Shown here: positions 35,248-44,879 of the stretch, in pieces
How the letters are laid out: every line of letters begins with the position of its first letter
How positions within the stretch are numbered: position 1 is the first letter of the stretch
Origin: Methylobacter tundripaludum SV96
GTDB lineage: Bacteria > Pseudomonadota > Gammaproteobacteria > Methylococcales > Methylomonadaceae
DNA length: 64,000 nucleotides
Reading direction: 5' to 3'
NCBI RefSeq assembly: GCF_000190755.2
Contig: NZ_JH109152.1
Coordinates: 558,001-622,000 of the forward strand
The notes under the pieces: generated by a model
The model's database searches: none
What the model saw: the letters and a program-made list of their open reading frames with translations, nothing else
What the model was told of the DNA's origin: nothing
Made by a program: the position numbers and the translations under genes

Positions 35248-37076
35248 AGTTGAGCTTCCTCGATGAACCAGGCCGCACACCAGGGCGGCATGCGCCCTTC
35301 GGCAAAAAATTCCGGCAGGTCGGGTTGGCTGAGATAGAAAGCCGTACCGGCAAAATCCAGGACACCTTCGACCGGATCATCGCCCTGATTAGCCAACAGC
35401 GTCAGCCGAGCACCGTCACCCAGACGCCAGCGCACGACTAGGCCCGACGCCCCGACCAATTCGAACTCGGCGTCACCGTCCATGCCCGACAAGCGTGGCA
35501 TTACATACGTGCGTCGTAGCGTCAACAAACTGCGGTAATACTTGAGCCAGGCCTTGTGTTGCGGCTCATCCAGGCAGTCCCAATTGAGCTTGCACCTTAC
35601 GAAGGTAGCCGGATCGTTAGGATCGGGAATACCTGCACGTGCGGCGGGATCGGCGAATTTACGGAAACCGGCGAATTCGCGCCGTCGCCCTTCGGTGACG
35701 GCGTCGGCCAGTTCACCGTGGAAATCGCAGAAAAACTTGAATGGCGTTGCCGCAGCAAATTCCTCGCCCATGAACAGCAGGGGCGGCGACGGCGCCAGCA
35801 GCAACACAGCCAGCGCAACTTGCAGCGGCTTTTGTTGAGCAAGCATCGCAATGCGCTCGCCGTAAGCGCGGTTGCCTATTTGGTCGTGCGTTTGGATGAA
35901 ATTGATGAAAGCGCCGGGCGGCAAGTCTCCGCTGGGTTCGCCGCGCGGTCGACCCTCGCGAAACGCTGAAGGCTCGCCCTGGAAGGCAAAGCCCTCCGCC
36001 AGACAGCGCGCCAGATGCCGTGTCGGCCGATCGGCATAATCGGCGTAGTAGCCGTCACGTTCGCCGGTCAGCAGGAGGTGCAGGGCATGGTGAATATCGT
36101 CGTTCCACTGGGCGGCAATGGTTCCCAGCTTTAGATATCGAGCCGTATTGGCGTCGTTCTCCAGTATCAGGTGGACCTTGCGGGTTTGTCCAGGCCCGGC
36201 CTGAAGCGCCGCAGCCAGTTCTTCGACAATGTCCGGCCGACTGTCGTCAATAATGGCATGCACCGCGTCGAGCCGCAGCCCGTCGAAATGGTATTCCTCA
36301 AGCCAGTACAACGCGTTATGAATAAAAAAATCGCGCACTGTGCGGCTGTCGTCGCCGTCAAAATTAATAGCCGCGCCCCACGGCGTGTGATGGCGCTCGC
36401 TAAAGAACTGCGGCGCATAGGCATGAAGATAATTGCCGTCCGGCCCGAAGTGGTTGTACACCACGTCGAGCAACACCATCAAGCCACGCGCATGCGCCGC
36501 CTGCACCAGCGTCTTCAATTCGTCCGGAGTGCCGTAACTGTGGTCGGGCGCAAACAGCAGCACACCGTCGTAGCCCCAGTTGCGCGTGCCTGGAAAATCC
36601 GCCACCGGCATCAGCTCAATGGCGGTAATACCTAATTCCACCAAGTTGTCGAGACGCTGGATGGCTGCCCTGAAGGTACCCTCCATTGTGAATGTACCCA
36701 GATGCAGCTCATAGATGACCGCTTCATGCCAGGGACGGCCCTGCCAGGCATCGTCCTGCCAGTTAAAAGCTAAGGGATCGACGACTTGACTAGGGCCATG
36801 CACGTCTTGCGGATTGGCGCGCGACGCCGGATCGGGCACGTCAATTCCGCCGTCAAGTCGGTAATGATATAGCGTTCCAGGCGCCGCTTGTAAAGGCGAG
36901 GTTTTAATCTGGAACCAGCCATCAGCAAGCGGGTGCATTTGTAAGATTATTTCATTGTCTGTAACATTTTCCAGTCGCAGTTCGACGTGCTGTGCTGCCG
37001 GTGCCCACAGGCGGAAATGTATACTGCCATTAGGCAATATAGACGTTCCGAAAGGCATGTCGTGCTTTCTTCTCAT
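35244..37076 (-). CDS. treZ: Malto-oligosyltrehalose trehalohydrolase
   Basis: 610 residues. It hydrolyses the alpha-1,4 bond next to the trehalosyl end made by TreY and frees trehalose. An N-terminal CBM48-like domain (GSIHFRLWAPAAQHVEL) precedes the GH13 barrel: GITAIELMPVADFPG, LLDVVYNHFGPDGNYL, DGLRLDAVHAI (nucleophile), HLILENDAN (acid/base) and FIQTHDQIGNR. It overlaps glgX by 4 bp upstream and treY by 4 bp downstream, so these three are coupled. The start at 37076 is set by that overlap; an ATG six codons later is also possible. Confidence 0.97.
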   Translation of the reverse strand: MRRKHDMPFGTSILPNGSIHFRLWAPAAQHVELRLENVTDNEIILQMHPLADGWFQIKTSPLQAAPGTLYHYRLDGGIDVPDPASRANPQDVHGPSQVVDPLAFNWQDDAWQGRPWHEAVIYELHLGTFTMEGTFRAAIQRLDNLVELGITAIELMPVADFPGTRNWGYDGVLLFAPDHSYGTPDELKTLVQAAHARGLMVLLDVVYNHFGPDGNYLHAYAPQFFSERHHTPWGAAINFDGDDSRTVRDFFIHNALYWLEEYHFDGLRLDAVHAIIDDSRPDIVEELAAALQAGPGQTRKVHLILENDANTARYLKLGTIAAQWNDDIHHALHLLLTGERDGYYADYADRPTRHLARCLAEGFAFQGEPSAFREGRPRGEPSGDLPPGAFINFIQTHDQIGNRAYGERIAMLAQQKPLQVALAVLLLAPSPPLLFMGEEFAAATPFKFFCDFHGELADAVTEGRRREFAGFRKFADPAARAGIPDPNDPATFVRCKLNWDCLDEPQHKAWLKYYRSLLTLRRTYVMPRLSGMDGDAEFELVGASGLVVRWRLGDGARLTLLANQGDDPVEGVLDFAGTAFYLSQPDLPEFFAEGRMPPWCAAWFIEEAQL

Positions 37077-39202
37077 TGTGTTTTGTCTTGTTTCAACAGC
37101 ACTAATGAACGGCCATGCACGGGATAGCCTTGTCCAGCTTTGTAGCGGGAAGATTCGGGTTTACCGATGGCATCAAAAGTATCGAGCAATACATCCCAAT
37201 AGAAATGCTCGTCGAATTCCGGCAGCGTAAAGGCAATGTCCTCATGATGTGCATTGATTAGTAACAGTAAGTTATCGTCTATTAAACGCTGTCCGCGCCC
37301 GTCGGTTTCAAATAAGGAATCTCCGACAAAATGCACACCTAGGCAACGCGAAAACTCCTGATTCCAGTCTACTTCACTCATTTCAGATCCATCCGGATTG
37401 AGCCAGATGATATCTTTTACCTCGCCTCCCCGAATGGGCAGTCCCTTAAAGAAATAATGACGCCGGAACAAAGGATGCTCGTTGCGCAAACTGATAATAC
37501 GCTGGGTGAATGCAAGCAAATCACGATCCTGTTGCTTCAGTTCCCACGAGAGCCAGCTAATTGCGTTGTCCTGACAATAGGCGTTGTTATTACCCTGCTG
37601 GGTACGGCCCATCTCGTCGCCTGCAAGCAGCATGGGAACCCCCTGTGAAAACAGCAGAGTGGCGAGAAGATTACGTTTCTGACGGGCACGCAGGGCATTA
37701 ATTTCAGGATCTTCGGTTTCCCCCTCAACGCCGCAATTCCAGGAATTGTTGTTGTCGTTACCATTGGGGGTATCTTCTTGATTGGCCTCGTTGTGTTTGG
37801 TGTCGTAGGTCACCAGGTCATGCAAGGTAAATCCGTCGTGCGCACTGATGAAATTGATACTGGCATGAGATCGCCCACTGCGTTCATAGAGGTCGCTGGA
37901 TCCTGTTAACCGTTGCGCCATCTCCCCGAGTAGCCCGCCATCGCCTTTCCAATAGGCGCGAATGCTATCGCGATACTTATCGTTCCATTCCGACCAGCCC
38001 AGCGGGAAATTCCCCACTTGATAGCCGCCTTCGCCCAGATCCCAGGGTTCGGCAATCAGCTTGATGGTGCTCAGCACAGGATCCTGACGGATGGTATTGA
38101 AGAAGGTGCCAAGCTGGTTTACTTCGTGCAACTCTCTTGCCAGTGTGGAAGCCAGATCGAAACGGAAGCCGTCCACATGCATTTCCAGCACCCAATAACG
38201 CAGGCTATCCATCATCAACTGGAGTACGCACGACTGGCGCATGTCGAGGGTGTTGCCACAGCCGGTGTAGTCTATGTAATAGCGTGGATCATCACCCACT
38301 AGGCGGTAGTAGGAAGCATTGTCGATGCCTCGGAAGGACAGCGTCGGCCCCAGCTGATTGCCTTCGGCAGTGTGGTTGTAGACGACATCCAGAATGACCT
38401 CAATGCCCGCCTTATGGAGTGCCTTTACCATGGTTTTAAATTCGCTTATCTGGCCGCTCGCCGAATAACGGGAGTCGGGCGCCATGAAGCCAATCGTGTT
38501 ATATCCCCAGTAATTGCGCATCCCTCGTTCGACTAGGTGGCGATCGTCGAGGAAAGCATGCACCGGCATCAGTTCAACCGTCGTCACGCCCAGACGCTTG
38601 AGGTGTTCGATGGCCGGAGCCATCGCCAATCCGGCGTAAGTGCCGCGAAACTGGGGCGGGATATCCGGATGCTGCATGGTAAAGCCTTTGACGTGCAGCT
38701 CATAAATCACCATATCCTGCCAGTGAATGTCGGGGGGCTGATCATTTCCCCAGATGAAGGTCTGATCGATAACCCGGCACTTCGGCATGACACTGGCATT
38801 GTCGCGACGACTAAAAGAAATATCGGCGTGTTTGCTGCCGATGCTGTAGCCGAAATGGGCGTTGCTCCAACGCGGCGTTCCTACTATATCTTTCGCATAG
38901 GGTTCTATCAGCAGCTTGTTCGGATTGAAGCGATGCCCATCCTGCGGACGGTAAGGTCCGTGCACCCTGAAACCATAAAGCATTCCGGGACGAAGCTCAG
39001 GCAGATAACAGTGCCAGACAAAATCGGTACGCTCTTTTAGTTCGACACGCTGGACTTCGCTCTTCCCTTTGGCATCGAACAGGCACAGCTCGACTTTTTC
39101 GGCATGCTCGGAAAAAATAGCAAAATTCACGCCTTCGCCATCCCAGTGTGCGCCTCGGGGATAGGGGCGACCCGGCCATATGGCCGTTATAGGTTTAATC
39201 AT
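37073..39202 (-). CDS. glgX: Glycogen debranching enzyme (isoamylase type)
   Basis: 709 residues from the ATG at 39202 (GAGAGGAC upstream). It cuts alpha-1,6 branches, mainly short ones left by glycogen phosphorylase. A CBM48 domain (PYPRGAHWDGEGVNFAIFSEH) leads the GH13_11 barrel: VTTVELMPVHAF, ILDVVYNHTAEGNQ, DGFRFDLASTL (nucleophile), KLIAEPWDLGEGGYQVG (acid/base), and NFISAHDGFTLHDLV. Length fits the family. It lies 154 bp after treS, with a palindrome in the gap, and overlaps treZ by 4 bp. Together with glgP it degrades glycogen; debranched chains are also good TreY substrates. Confidence 0.96.
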   Translation of the reverse strand: MIKPITAIWPGRPYPRGAHWDGEGVNFAIFSEHAEKVELCLFDAKGKSEVQRVELKERTDFVWHCYLPELRPGMLYGFRVHGPYRPQDGHRFNPNKLLIEPYAKDIVGTPRWSNAHFGYSIGSKHADISFSRRDNASVMPKCRVIDQTFIWGNDQPPDIHWQDMVIYELHVKGFTMQHPDIPPQFRGTYAGLAMAPAIEHLKRLGVTTVELMPVHAFLDDRHLVERGMRNYWGYNTIGFMAPDSRYSASGQISEFKTMVKALHKAGIEVILDVVYNHTAEGNQLGPTLSFRGIDNASYYRLVGDDPRYYIDYTGCGNTLDMRQSCVLQLMMDSLRYWVLEMHVDGFRFDLASTLARELHEVNQLGTFFNTIRQDPVLSTIKLIAEPWDLGEGGYQVGNFPLGWSEWNDKYRDSIRAYWKGDGGLLGEMAQRLTGSSDLYERSGRSHASINFISAHDGFTLHDLVTYDTKHNEANQEDTPNGNDNNNSWNCGVEGETEDPEINALRARQKRNLLATLLFSQGVPMLLAGDEMGRTQQGNNNAYCQDNAISWLSWELKQQDRDLLAFTQRIISLRNEHPLFRRHYFFKGLPIRGGEVKDIIWLNPDGSEMSEVDWNQEFSRCLGVHFVGDSLFETDGRGQRLIDDNLLLLINAHHEDIAFTLPEFDEHFYWDVLLDTFDAIGKPESSRYKAGQGYPVHGRSLVLLKQDKTQ

Positions 39203-39292
39203 ATTGAGTCCTCTCGCTTGAAATATTCGCGTTAAACTGTAAGGTAACTGGCAAGAAATAAACCACCACACTCTACTAAGCAGCCAAAAATA

Positions 39293-39368
39293 GAACGCAG
39301 ATGACGCTGATCATTATGATTCAATAGATTATCTGTGTTTATCGTATTCATCAGCGTCATCTGCGTTC
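39293..39368. repeat. Inverted repeat at the treS 3' end
   Basis: Arms GAACGCAGATGACGCTGA (39293-39310) and its exact complement (39351-39368) with a 40-bp centre. The treS stop codon and last codons lie in the right arm. The hairpin could slow RNA decay or cause partial termination between treS and glgX. Confidence 0.8.
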
Positions 39369-42300
39369 CATTGCATTTGATGGTGCTGGTAGCAATAGCG
39401 ACAGGATGCCGTGAAGCGGAATGGCTACCCAATCCGGACGGGCGTCAAGTTCGTAGCGTACCTCGTAAAGCGCCTTTTCCAGCAGGAACAGGTCGAGTAA
39501 GCCGCGTAGCGATGCATCCGGAGCGGACAGTCCGGAACCGGGTGCTGCTTCATCATAGGCGGCGAGGAAAACGCGTCCAGCCTCGGTTTCCCAGTCGCGC
39601 ACCAAAGGCTCAAACTTTGCCAAGTCTGCGGGTCGTTCTGCGGTGGCGTGCGCAAGTGCGGTGTGGGCGGCATAGTTGAATGAGCGCAGCATGCCGGCCA
39701 CATCGCGCAAGGGCGAGTGTTTGTGGCGACGCTCGGCAAACGGACGCGCCGGTTCACCCTCAAAATCGGTGAACACGAAATCATTCTGCGTGAGCAGCAC
39801 TTGGCCCAGATGATAATCGCCATGGTAGCGTGTCTTGACTGCTTTAATCTGCCCGGAAATGCAGGCTTGGATACGGTCCTTAAGTGCGTTGCGTTGCGCG
39901 AGCAATATTTGTGCTGTCTCGCGGGCAGTTTCGGCAAACCCATCCTTCCGGCGTTCAAGCAGATCCAGCGTAGCTGTCGCTTCCGCTTGCACATGAAGTT
40001 TCCAGTCCGCAAGATCGGTGTCGGTAACTGGTTCGGGATCGAAGGCTATATCTCCCGTCGTTTTACCCAGCGCATTGTGCAGTTCGCCGGTACGCTGGCC
40101 GAGCGTATGTATCAGAACCAGGTAGGCGGCATGTACTTGATCCGGGGCGGCGAGCGGTAAGGCTGCTGTTCGGCATTCTTCAAGAAAACGTCCCAGGTAA
40201 TTCAGCGTGTAGCTCCAGCCGTCGCCCTGGTTTTCGATATAGCCCTGTAGCAACGCAAGCGTCATGTTGTTGCCGTCGCTGCCTTGATACTCGACTACGC
40301 CGAACAGGGGGGCCGTATTGGGGAAGTGAGCCACTTCGGTTAGGAAGCGTCCGACCTCAAATTCCGGGTGAGTCCCGATTTGCAGATGCCGATAGCCTTT
40401 CAGGAATAATTGTTCACCCAGCACGACAGCGGTATTGCTGCCTTGTGTACCGGGCGGTCGTACTGACAGGCCGGCGAATTCAGCCCCTGCGAGTGCAGGG
40501 AAAGCCTCGGTGGGCGAGAAGCGAATAGTGCCTTGTTCGCAAGGCAGCGTTTGACCTGCGCCGATGGCCTGTACCACCGCCCGACAAAATGCCCCGTCGG
40601 CAAATGCATCTCCCAGAATTCCGACTTGCGCCTGTTGGCGCACTTTGGCAACGGTGGTCGGCGAAATGGCGTGCAGGCGCTCCTCGTTGCCGTTTTCCCA
40701 TGCCAGTGCAAGAGGCAAAAAACAGCTAAGCGGTTCTCCGGTCCGGCCTTCGATATCGAACAGGGCTACCAGCCATTTATTATCCGCATTGACCCACTCT
40801 GCGTAATCGGTAATGACCACACGTTTTATCATCTCGCCCTTGGCTCCATACCAACGTTGTACTGCTACAAAGCGCGGTAATGCGTCTTCTTCGAACTGGG
40901 TGCGCACCTTATCCGCCATGACCATGCGCCAGGACACAACCCGATCTCGGAAGAAGCTGTGCCATCCATCGAACAGCACCAGCGTCGGCAATTCCTCGGG
41001 TAGCAAGTGTTCCTCATGCCACGCCGGAACCTCTTCGCCGCCGGCCAGCCGGAACCAATAGTAGTTATGTCCGGGCAGGGTGAGCAGGTAGGGCAATTCG
41101 CCAATAGGCGGAAAAGCCGAACGCCCCATCAATTCTACCGGCACACGTCCTTTATAAGCTGAAAGATCAAGCTCGACCGCTTGCGCGGCACGCGACAGGT
41201 TAGTAACGCACAAAATAATGTCGTCTTCGTAGAGTCTGAAATAGGCGAGTATCTTGCGGTTTCCGGGGTGCAAAAAAACCAGTTTCCCGCGTCCGAATGC
41301 CTGATGATTTTTGCGCAGCGCCAGCACACGCTGCATCCAGTTCAACAGCGAAGCACGTTCGCGCAGCTGCGCTTCCACATTGACTGATTCGTAGCCATAC
41401 ACCGGATCCATGATAGGCGGCAGATACAGGCGCTGAGGATCGGCGCGGGAAAAACCCGCATTACGGTCAGGACTCCACTGCATGGGCGTCCGCACGCCAT
41501 TGCGATCGCCCAGGAAGAAATTGTCCCCCATGCCTATCTCGTCGCCGTAATAGATGATCGGCGAACCCGGCATGGATAGCAGCAAACTGTTCATCAGCTT
41601 GATTTTATCTATCTCATTATCCATCAGCGGCGCCAGTCGGCGGCGAATGCCGACGTTCACGCGTGCGCGAGGATCACTGACGTACATCTGGTACATATAG
41701 TCGCGTTCTTCGCTAGTGACCATCTCCAAGGTAAGCTCGTCGTGATTGCGCAGAAAAATGGCCCATTGGCAGGTTTCCGGAATATCCGGGGTCTGCCGCA
41801 TGATGTCTACGATCGGATGACGGTCTTCCTGAGCGATAGCCATGTACATCCGCGGCATCAGGGGGAAATGGTAAGCCATCTGACATTCATTGCCGTCACT
41901 GAAATAGTCGCGCACATCTTCCGGCCACTGATTGACTTCGGCAAGAAACACGCAGTGCGGGTAATGCGCATCAAGCACCGCCCGCATTTGTTTGATCACG
42001 GCATGGGTTTCGGGCAGGTTTTCGTTTTGGGTGCCCTCACGCACACACAGATAGGGGATCGCGTCCAGACGCACGCCGTCCACACCCAGGTCCAGCCAAT
42101 AGCGCATCAGTTTGATAACCGCTTTGACCACTTGCGGGTTATTAAAATTGAGGTCCGGTTGATGGGCGAAGAAACGATGCCAGTAATAGGCTTTAGCTTC
42201 CTCATCCCAGGCCCAGTTGGATTTTTCGGCATCCTGAAAGATAATGCGCGTCTCGGGAAATTTCCGGTCGGTGTCGCTCCATACGTAATAATTCCGCTTG

Positions 42301-42725
42301 CTGGAACCCTCCGGTGCGCGGCGCGCCGCCTGAAACCAGGGATGCTGGTCGGAGGTGTGATTAATAACCATCTCGGTGATAACCTTGAGACCGCGGCGGT
42401 GGGCTTCCTTCACGAACTGCTTGAAATTGGCCATGGTGCCGTACTCGGGATGGATGTTGCGATAGTCGGAGATGTCATAACCGTCGTCGCGCATCGGCGA
42501 GGGGTAGAAGGGTAACAGCCACAGCGTGTTCACCCCTAAATCCTGAAGATAATCGAGCTTCTGGATTAACCCGGTAAAATCCCCGGTGCCGTTATTGTCG
42601 CTGTCAAAAAAAGCCTTGATGTGCAGTTCATAAATAACGGCGTCTTTAAACCAGAGCGGATCTTCCATCCATTGTGCGTTGTCCGCGAGCGGGTTTTTTA
42701 TCTCGCCGGGTTTTATTGTGTTCAT
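39357..42725 (-). CDS. treS: Trehalose synthase/maltokinase fusion
   Basis: 1122 residues, two enzymes in one chain. Residues ~20-560 are GH13_16 trehalose synthase, which interconverts trehalose and maltose: DLGVNTLWLLPFYPSP, VITEMVINHTSDQHPWF, DGVRLDAIPYLCVREGT (nucleophile), VFLAEVNQWPEDV (acid/base), and FLRNHDELTLEM. Residues ~610-1110 are maltokinase (Pep2-like), which phosphorylates maltose with ATP: RWYGAKGEMIKR, and the catalytic-loop region TRYHGDYHLGQVLLTQNDFVFTDFEGEP. The product, maltose 1-phosphate, is the donor for GlgE next door. Fusion of the two is known in several bacterial groups. Palindromic repeats lie on both sides, which may set it apart as its own mRNA segment. Confidence 0.97.
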   Translation of the reverse strand: MNTIKPGEIKNPLADNAQWMEDPLWFKDAVIYELHIKAFFDSDNNGTGDFTGLIQKLDYLQDLGVNTLWLLPFYPSPMRDDGYDISDYRNIHPEYGTMANFKQFVKEAHRRGLKVITEMVINHTSDQHPWFQAARRAPEGSSKRNYYVWSDTDRKFPETRIIFQDAEKSNWAWDEEAKAYYWHRFFAHQPDLNFNNPQVVKAVIKLMRYWLDLGVDGVRLDAIPYLCVREGTQNENLPETHAVIKQMRAVLDAHYPHCVFLAEVNQWPEDVRDYFSDGNECQMAYHFPLMPRMYMAIAQEDRHPIVDIMRQTPDIPETCQWAIFLRNHDELTLEMVTSEERDYMYQMYVSDPRARVNVGIRRRLAPLMDNEIDKIKLMNSLLLSMPGSPIIYYGDEIGMGDNFFLGDRNGVRTPMQWSPDRNAGFSRADPQRLYLPPIMDPVYGYESVNVEAQLRERASLLNWMQRVLALRKNHQAFGRGKLVFLHPGNRKILAYFRLYEDDIILCVTNLSRAAQAVELDLSAYKGRVPVELMGRSAFPPIGELPYLLTLPGHNYYWFRLAGGEEVPAWHEEHLLPEELPTLVLFDGWHSFFRDRVVSWRMVMADKVRTQFEEDALPRFVAVQRWYGAKGEMIKRVVITDYAEWVNADNKWLVALFDIEGRTGEPLSCFLPLALAWENGNEERLHAISPTTVAKVRQQAQVGILGDAFADGAFCRAVVQAIGAGQTLPCEQGTIRFSPTEAFPALAGAEFAGLSVRPPGTQGSNTAVVLGEQLFLKGYRHLQIGTHPEFEVGRFLTEVAHFPNTAPLFGVVEYQGSDGNNMTLALLQGYIENQGDGWSYTLNYLGRFLEECRTAALPLAAPDQVHAAYLVLIHTLGQRTGELHNALGKTTGDIAFDPEPVTDTDLADWKLHVQAEATATLDLLERRKDGFAETARETAQILLAQRNALKDRIQACISGQIKAVKTRYHGDYHLGQVLLTQNDFVFTDFEGEPARPFAERRHKHSPLRDVAGMLRSFNYAAHTALAHATAERPADLAKFEPLVRDWETEAGRVFLAAYDEAAPGSGLSAPDASLRGLLDLFLLEKALYEVRYELDARPDWVAIPLHGILSLLLPAPSNAMERR

Positions 42726-42739
42726 GGTGTTCTCTTTCC

Positions 42740-42808
42740 TGTAGGGGCGAATTCATTAGCCCTGTTTAATCTGCTTTTTGCGATTGGGCGAATAAATTCG
42801 CCCCTACA
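42740..42808. repeat. Inverted repeat TGTAGGGGCGAATT between glgE and treS
   Basis: Arms at 42740-42753 and 42795-42808 pair perfectly over 14 bp. The string TGTAGGGGCGAATT is typical of REP-like dispersed repeats. It lies 15 bp upstream of the treS start on the transcript side, so it will fold in the leader between glgE and treS. Confidence 0.8.
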
Positions 42809-42884
42809 AGGGCTTGCTTTCATCATTTGTGCTGATGAATCAATACCGTCATGATTGTTAGCGTTGGTTCCGTTCATGGCTCTT

Positions 42885-44879
42885 TTACAGAAAATAATCG
42901 AAGTCGTGTTCGGTACGCACGCGCCGACGCAATTTGAAAATATGCGCGGGCGCAACCAGGGGATTGATTTCAACGTAGTTGCGCGCGCCATTCCACAAAA
43001 AACGCGCGGACGTCAGCAGATCCTGTACCTGGTAAGTTCGATCCGTATCCAGCCCAAGCAACTCCAGCGGCAGTGTGACCCAGCCGGATTGGGTATGATG
43101 CGGATCCAGATTGGCGACTACCAGAATGATTTCAGCGTTATCCGCTGTGGTTTTCGCGTAACAAAGCAGACTGTCATTGTTCACATCAAAAAAATGCAGG
43201 CTTTGATCCTGTTGCAGTGCGGGGCTTTCCCTGCGTATGCGGTTCACCCGTGCGATAAAATCCTGCAAGCTGTCGGCACGGTCGAGCTTCCAGCGGCGCA
43301 CCTGGTATTTCTCTGAATTGAGATATTCTTCTCCGCCCGCCTCGCGGGGAGCCGCCTCCATCAGCTCGTAAGCCGGGCCGTAGATGCCGTAATTGGCTCC
43401 CAGCGTGGCCGCCAGTACCAGGCGCAGCATAAACGCCGGGCGACCGCCGAATTGCAAATATTCGGGAAGGATGTCGGGCGTATTCGGCCACAGATTGGGC
43501 CGGAAATATTCGCGCACTTCAGTACGGCTGAGTTCGGTGAAATAGCTTTCAAGTTCGCTTTTCGCATTGCGCCACGAGAAATAAGTATAGGACTGGCTGA
43601 AGCCAAGCTTGGCGAGACGGTAAGTGATTTTCGGACGGGTAAAGGCTTCAGCCAGAAAAATCGTCTCGGGGTGTGTGCGCTTCACTTCGGCAATCAACCA
43701 CTCCCAAAAAGGGAACGGTTTGGTGTGCGGGTTGTCGACCCGGAATATGTAAACTCCTTGCTTGACCCAGAACAGGAATATATCCAGCAGTTCCTGCCAT
43801 AGCTCATTCCATGCGTCGCATTCAAAATTGAACGGGACAATGTCTTCATATTTCTTGGGCGGATTTTCGGCATACTGGATACTGCCGTCCGCGCGGTGGC
43901 GGAACCATTCTGGATGCTCGTGCATATAAGGATGATCGGGAGAACATTGAAAGGCGATGTCCAGCGCTACATCAATGCCCAGTTCACGCGCTTTCGTCAC
44001 CAGGCGGCGGAAGTCGTCCAGCGTACCCAGTTGCGGATGAATCGCTTTATGGCCACCCTCCGCCGCGCCGATCGCCCACGGGCTGCCTACGTCGGACTCG
44101 GTCGCTACCAGCGCGTTATTAGCGCCCTTGCGTTGGGTCAGACCGATCGGATGAATCGGCGGCAAATACACCACGTCGAAGCCCATTGCCGCCACAGATG
44201 GCAAGCGCTTTTCGCATTCGGCGAAGCTGCCGTGATCCATGTCATCGCCCATGCAGGAGCGCGGAAAAAATTCATACCATGTGCTGTACTGAGCTTTGAT
44301 CGGTTCAGACCACACGCTTAGCAGTCGGGGATAATCCGTAGCCAAACTGCGGTCTGGATGTTGCCGCATTAAGCTAGCCAGGGTTTCGGAAAGCGCCAAT
44401 GCACTTCCGGCATCCGGCTTGACAGTGCGTAATTGCTCGGCAATCCGATGTAACTGCATCTGATTTTTGCCGTCGGCACGTGTCGCCGCCTCTTCCACCA
44501 GCATCGCACCGGCCTGAAGTGCTACTGCGATATCCCGGGCATCGTTGCGACGCGAAAACTCATATCGCCACGAAAAAAAATGATCGATCCAGGCTGTAAT
44601 CGTGTAGACATATTGGCCCAGTTCGGTGATCGGGAACGACGCGCGCCAACGATCATTGATTAGCGGCGTCATGGCGACTTCATGCCAGCCGGTTTCCGAC
44701 GCATGCCGGTAGCGCAACAGGCAGGCCAATGCATCGTGGCTGTCGGTGAACGCGTCTGCCTCCACCTCCACGCTCTGACCTATGACACGTTTGATCGGAA
44801 AACGCCCCGAATCGATTTCAGGTTGCACATTTTCGATAACCACGCGCCGTCTGCCGTCGAGCTTTTGTGTGCCTTTCAT
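42885..44879 (-). CDS. glgE: Maltose-1-phosphate maltosyltransferase
   Basis: 664 residues. It adds maltosyl units from maltose 1-phosphate to the non-reducing end of alpha-1,4-glucan. An N-terminal DUF3416-like beta domain (VIENVQPEIDSGRFPIKRV) and a helical insert precede the GH13_3 barrel. Conserved blocks are FDVVYLPPIHPIG, RKGANN, VALDIAFQCSPDHPY, YIFRVDNPHTKPFPFWEWLI (nucleophile Asp), FLAEAFTRPK (acid/base Glu) and YFSWRNAKSELESYF. The ATG overlaps the glgB stop by 4 bp. With the TreS/maltokinase fusion it forms the GlgE route from trehalose to glycogen, best studied in mycobacteria. Confidence 0.97.
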   Translation of the reverse strand: MKGTQKLDGRRRVVIENVQPEIDSGRFPIKRVIGQSVEVEADAFTDSHDALACLLRYRHASETGWHEVAMTPLINDRWRASFPITELGQYVYTITAWIDHFFSWRYEFSRRNDARDIAVALQAGAMLVEEAATRADGKNQMQLHRIAEQLRTVKPDAGSALALSETLASLMRQHPDRSLATDYPRLLSVWSEPIKAQYSTWYEFFPRSCMGDDMDHGSFAECEKRLPSVAAMGFDVVYLPPIHPIGLTQRKGANNALVATESDVGSPWAIGAAEGGHKAIHPQLGTLDDFRRLVTKARELGIDVALDIAFQCSPDHPYMHEHPEWFRHRADGSIQYAENPPKKYEDIVPFNFECDAWNELWQELLDIFLFWVKQGVYIFRVDNPHTKPFPFWEWLIAEVKRTHPETIFLAEAFTRPKITYRLAKLGFSQSYTYFSWRNAKSELESYFTELSRTEVREYFRPNLWPNTPDILPEYLQFGGRPAFMLRLVLAATLGANYGIYGPAYELMEAAPREAGGEEYLNSEKYQVRRWKLDRADSLQDFIARVNRIRRESPALQQDQSLHFFDVNNDSLLCYAKTTADNAEIILVVANLDPHHTQSGWVTLPLELLGLDTDRTYQVQDLLTSARFLWNGARNYVEINPLVAPAHIFKLRRRVRTEHDFDYFL

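Noticed and set aside
41742-42515. 257-codon plus-strand frame opposite treS
   Set aside because: Shadow of conserved GH13 coding sequence; no start signals or similarity.
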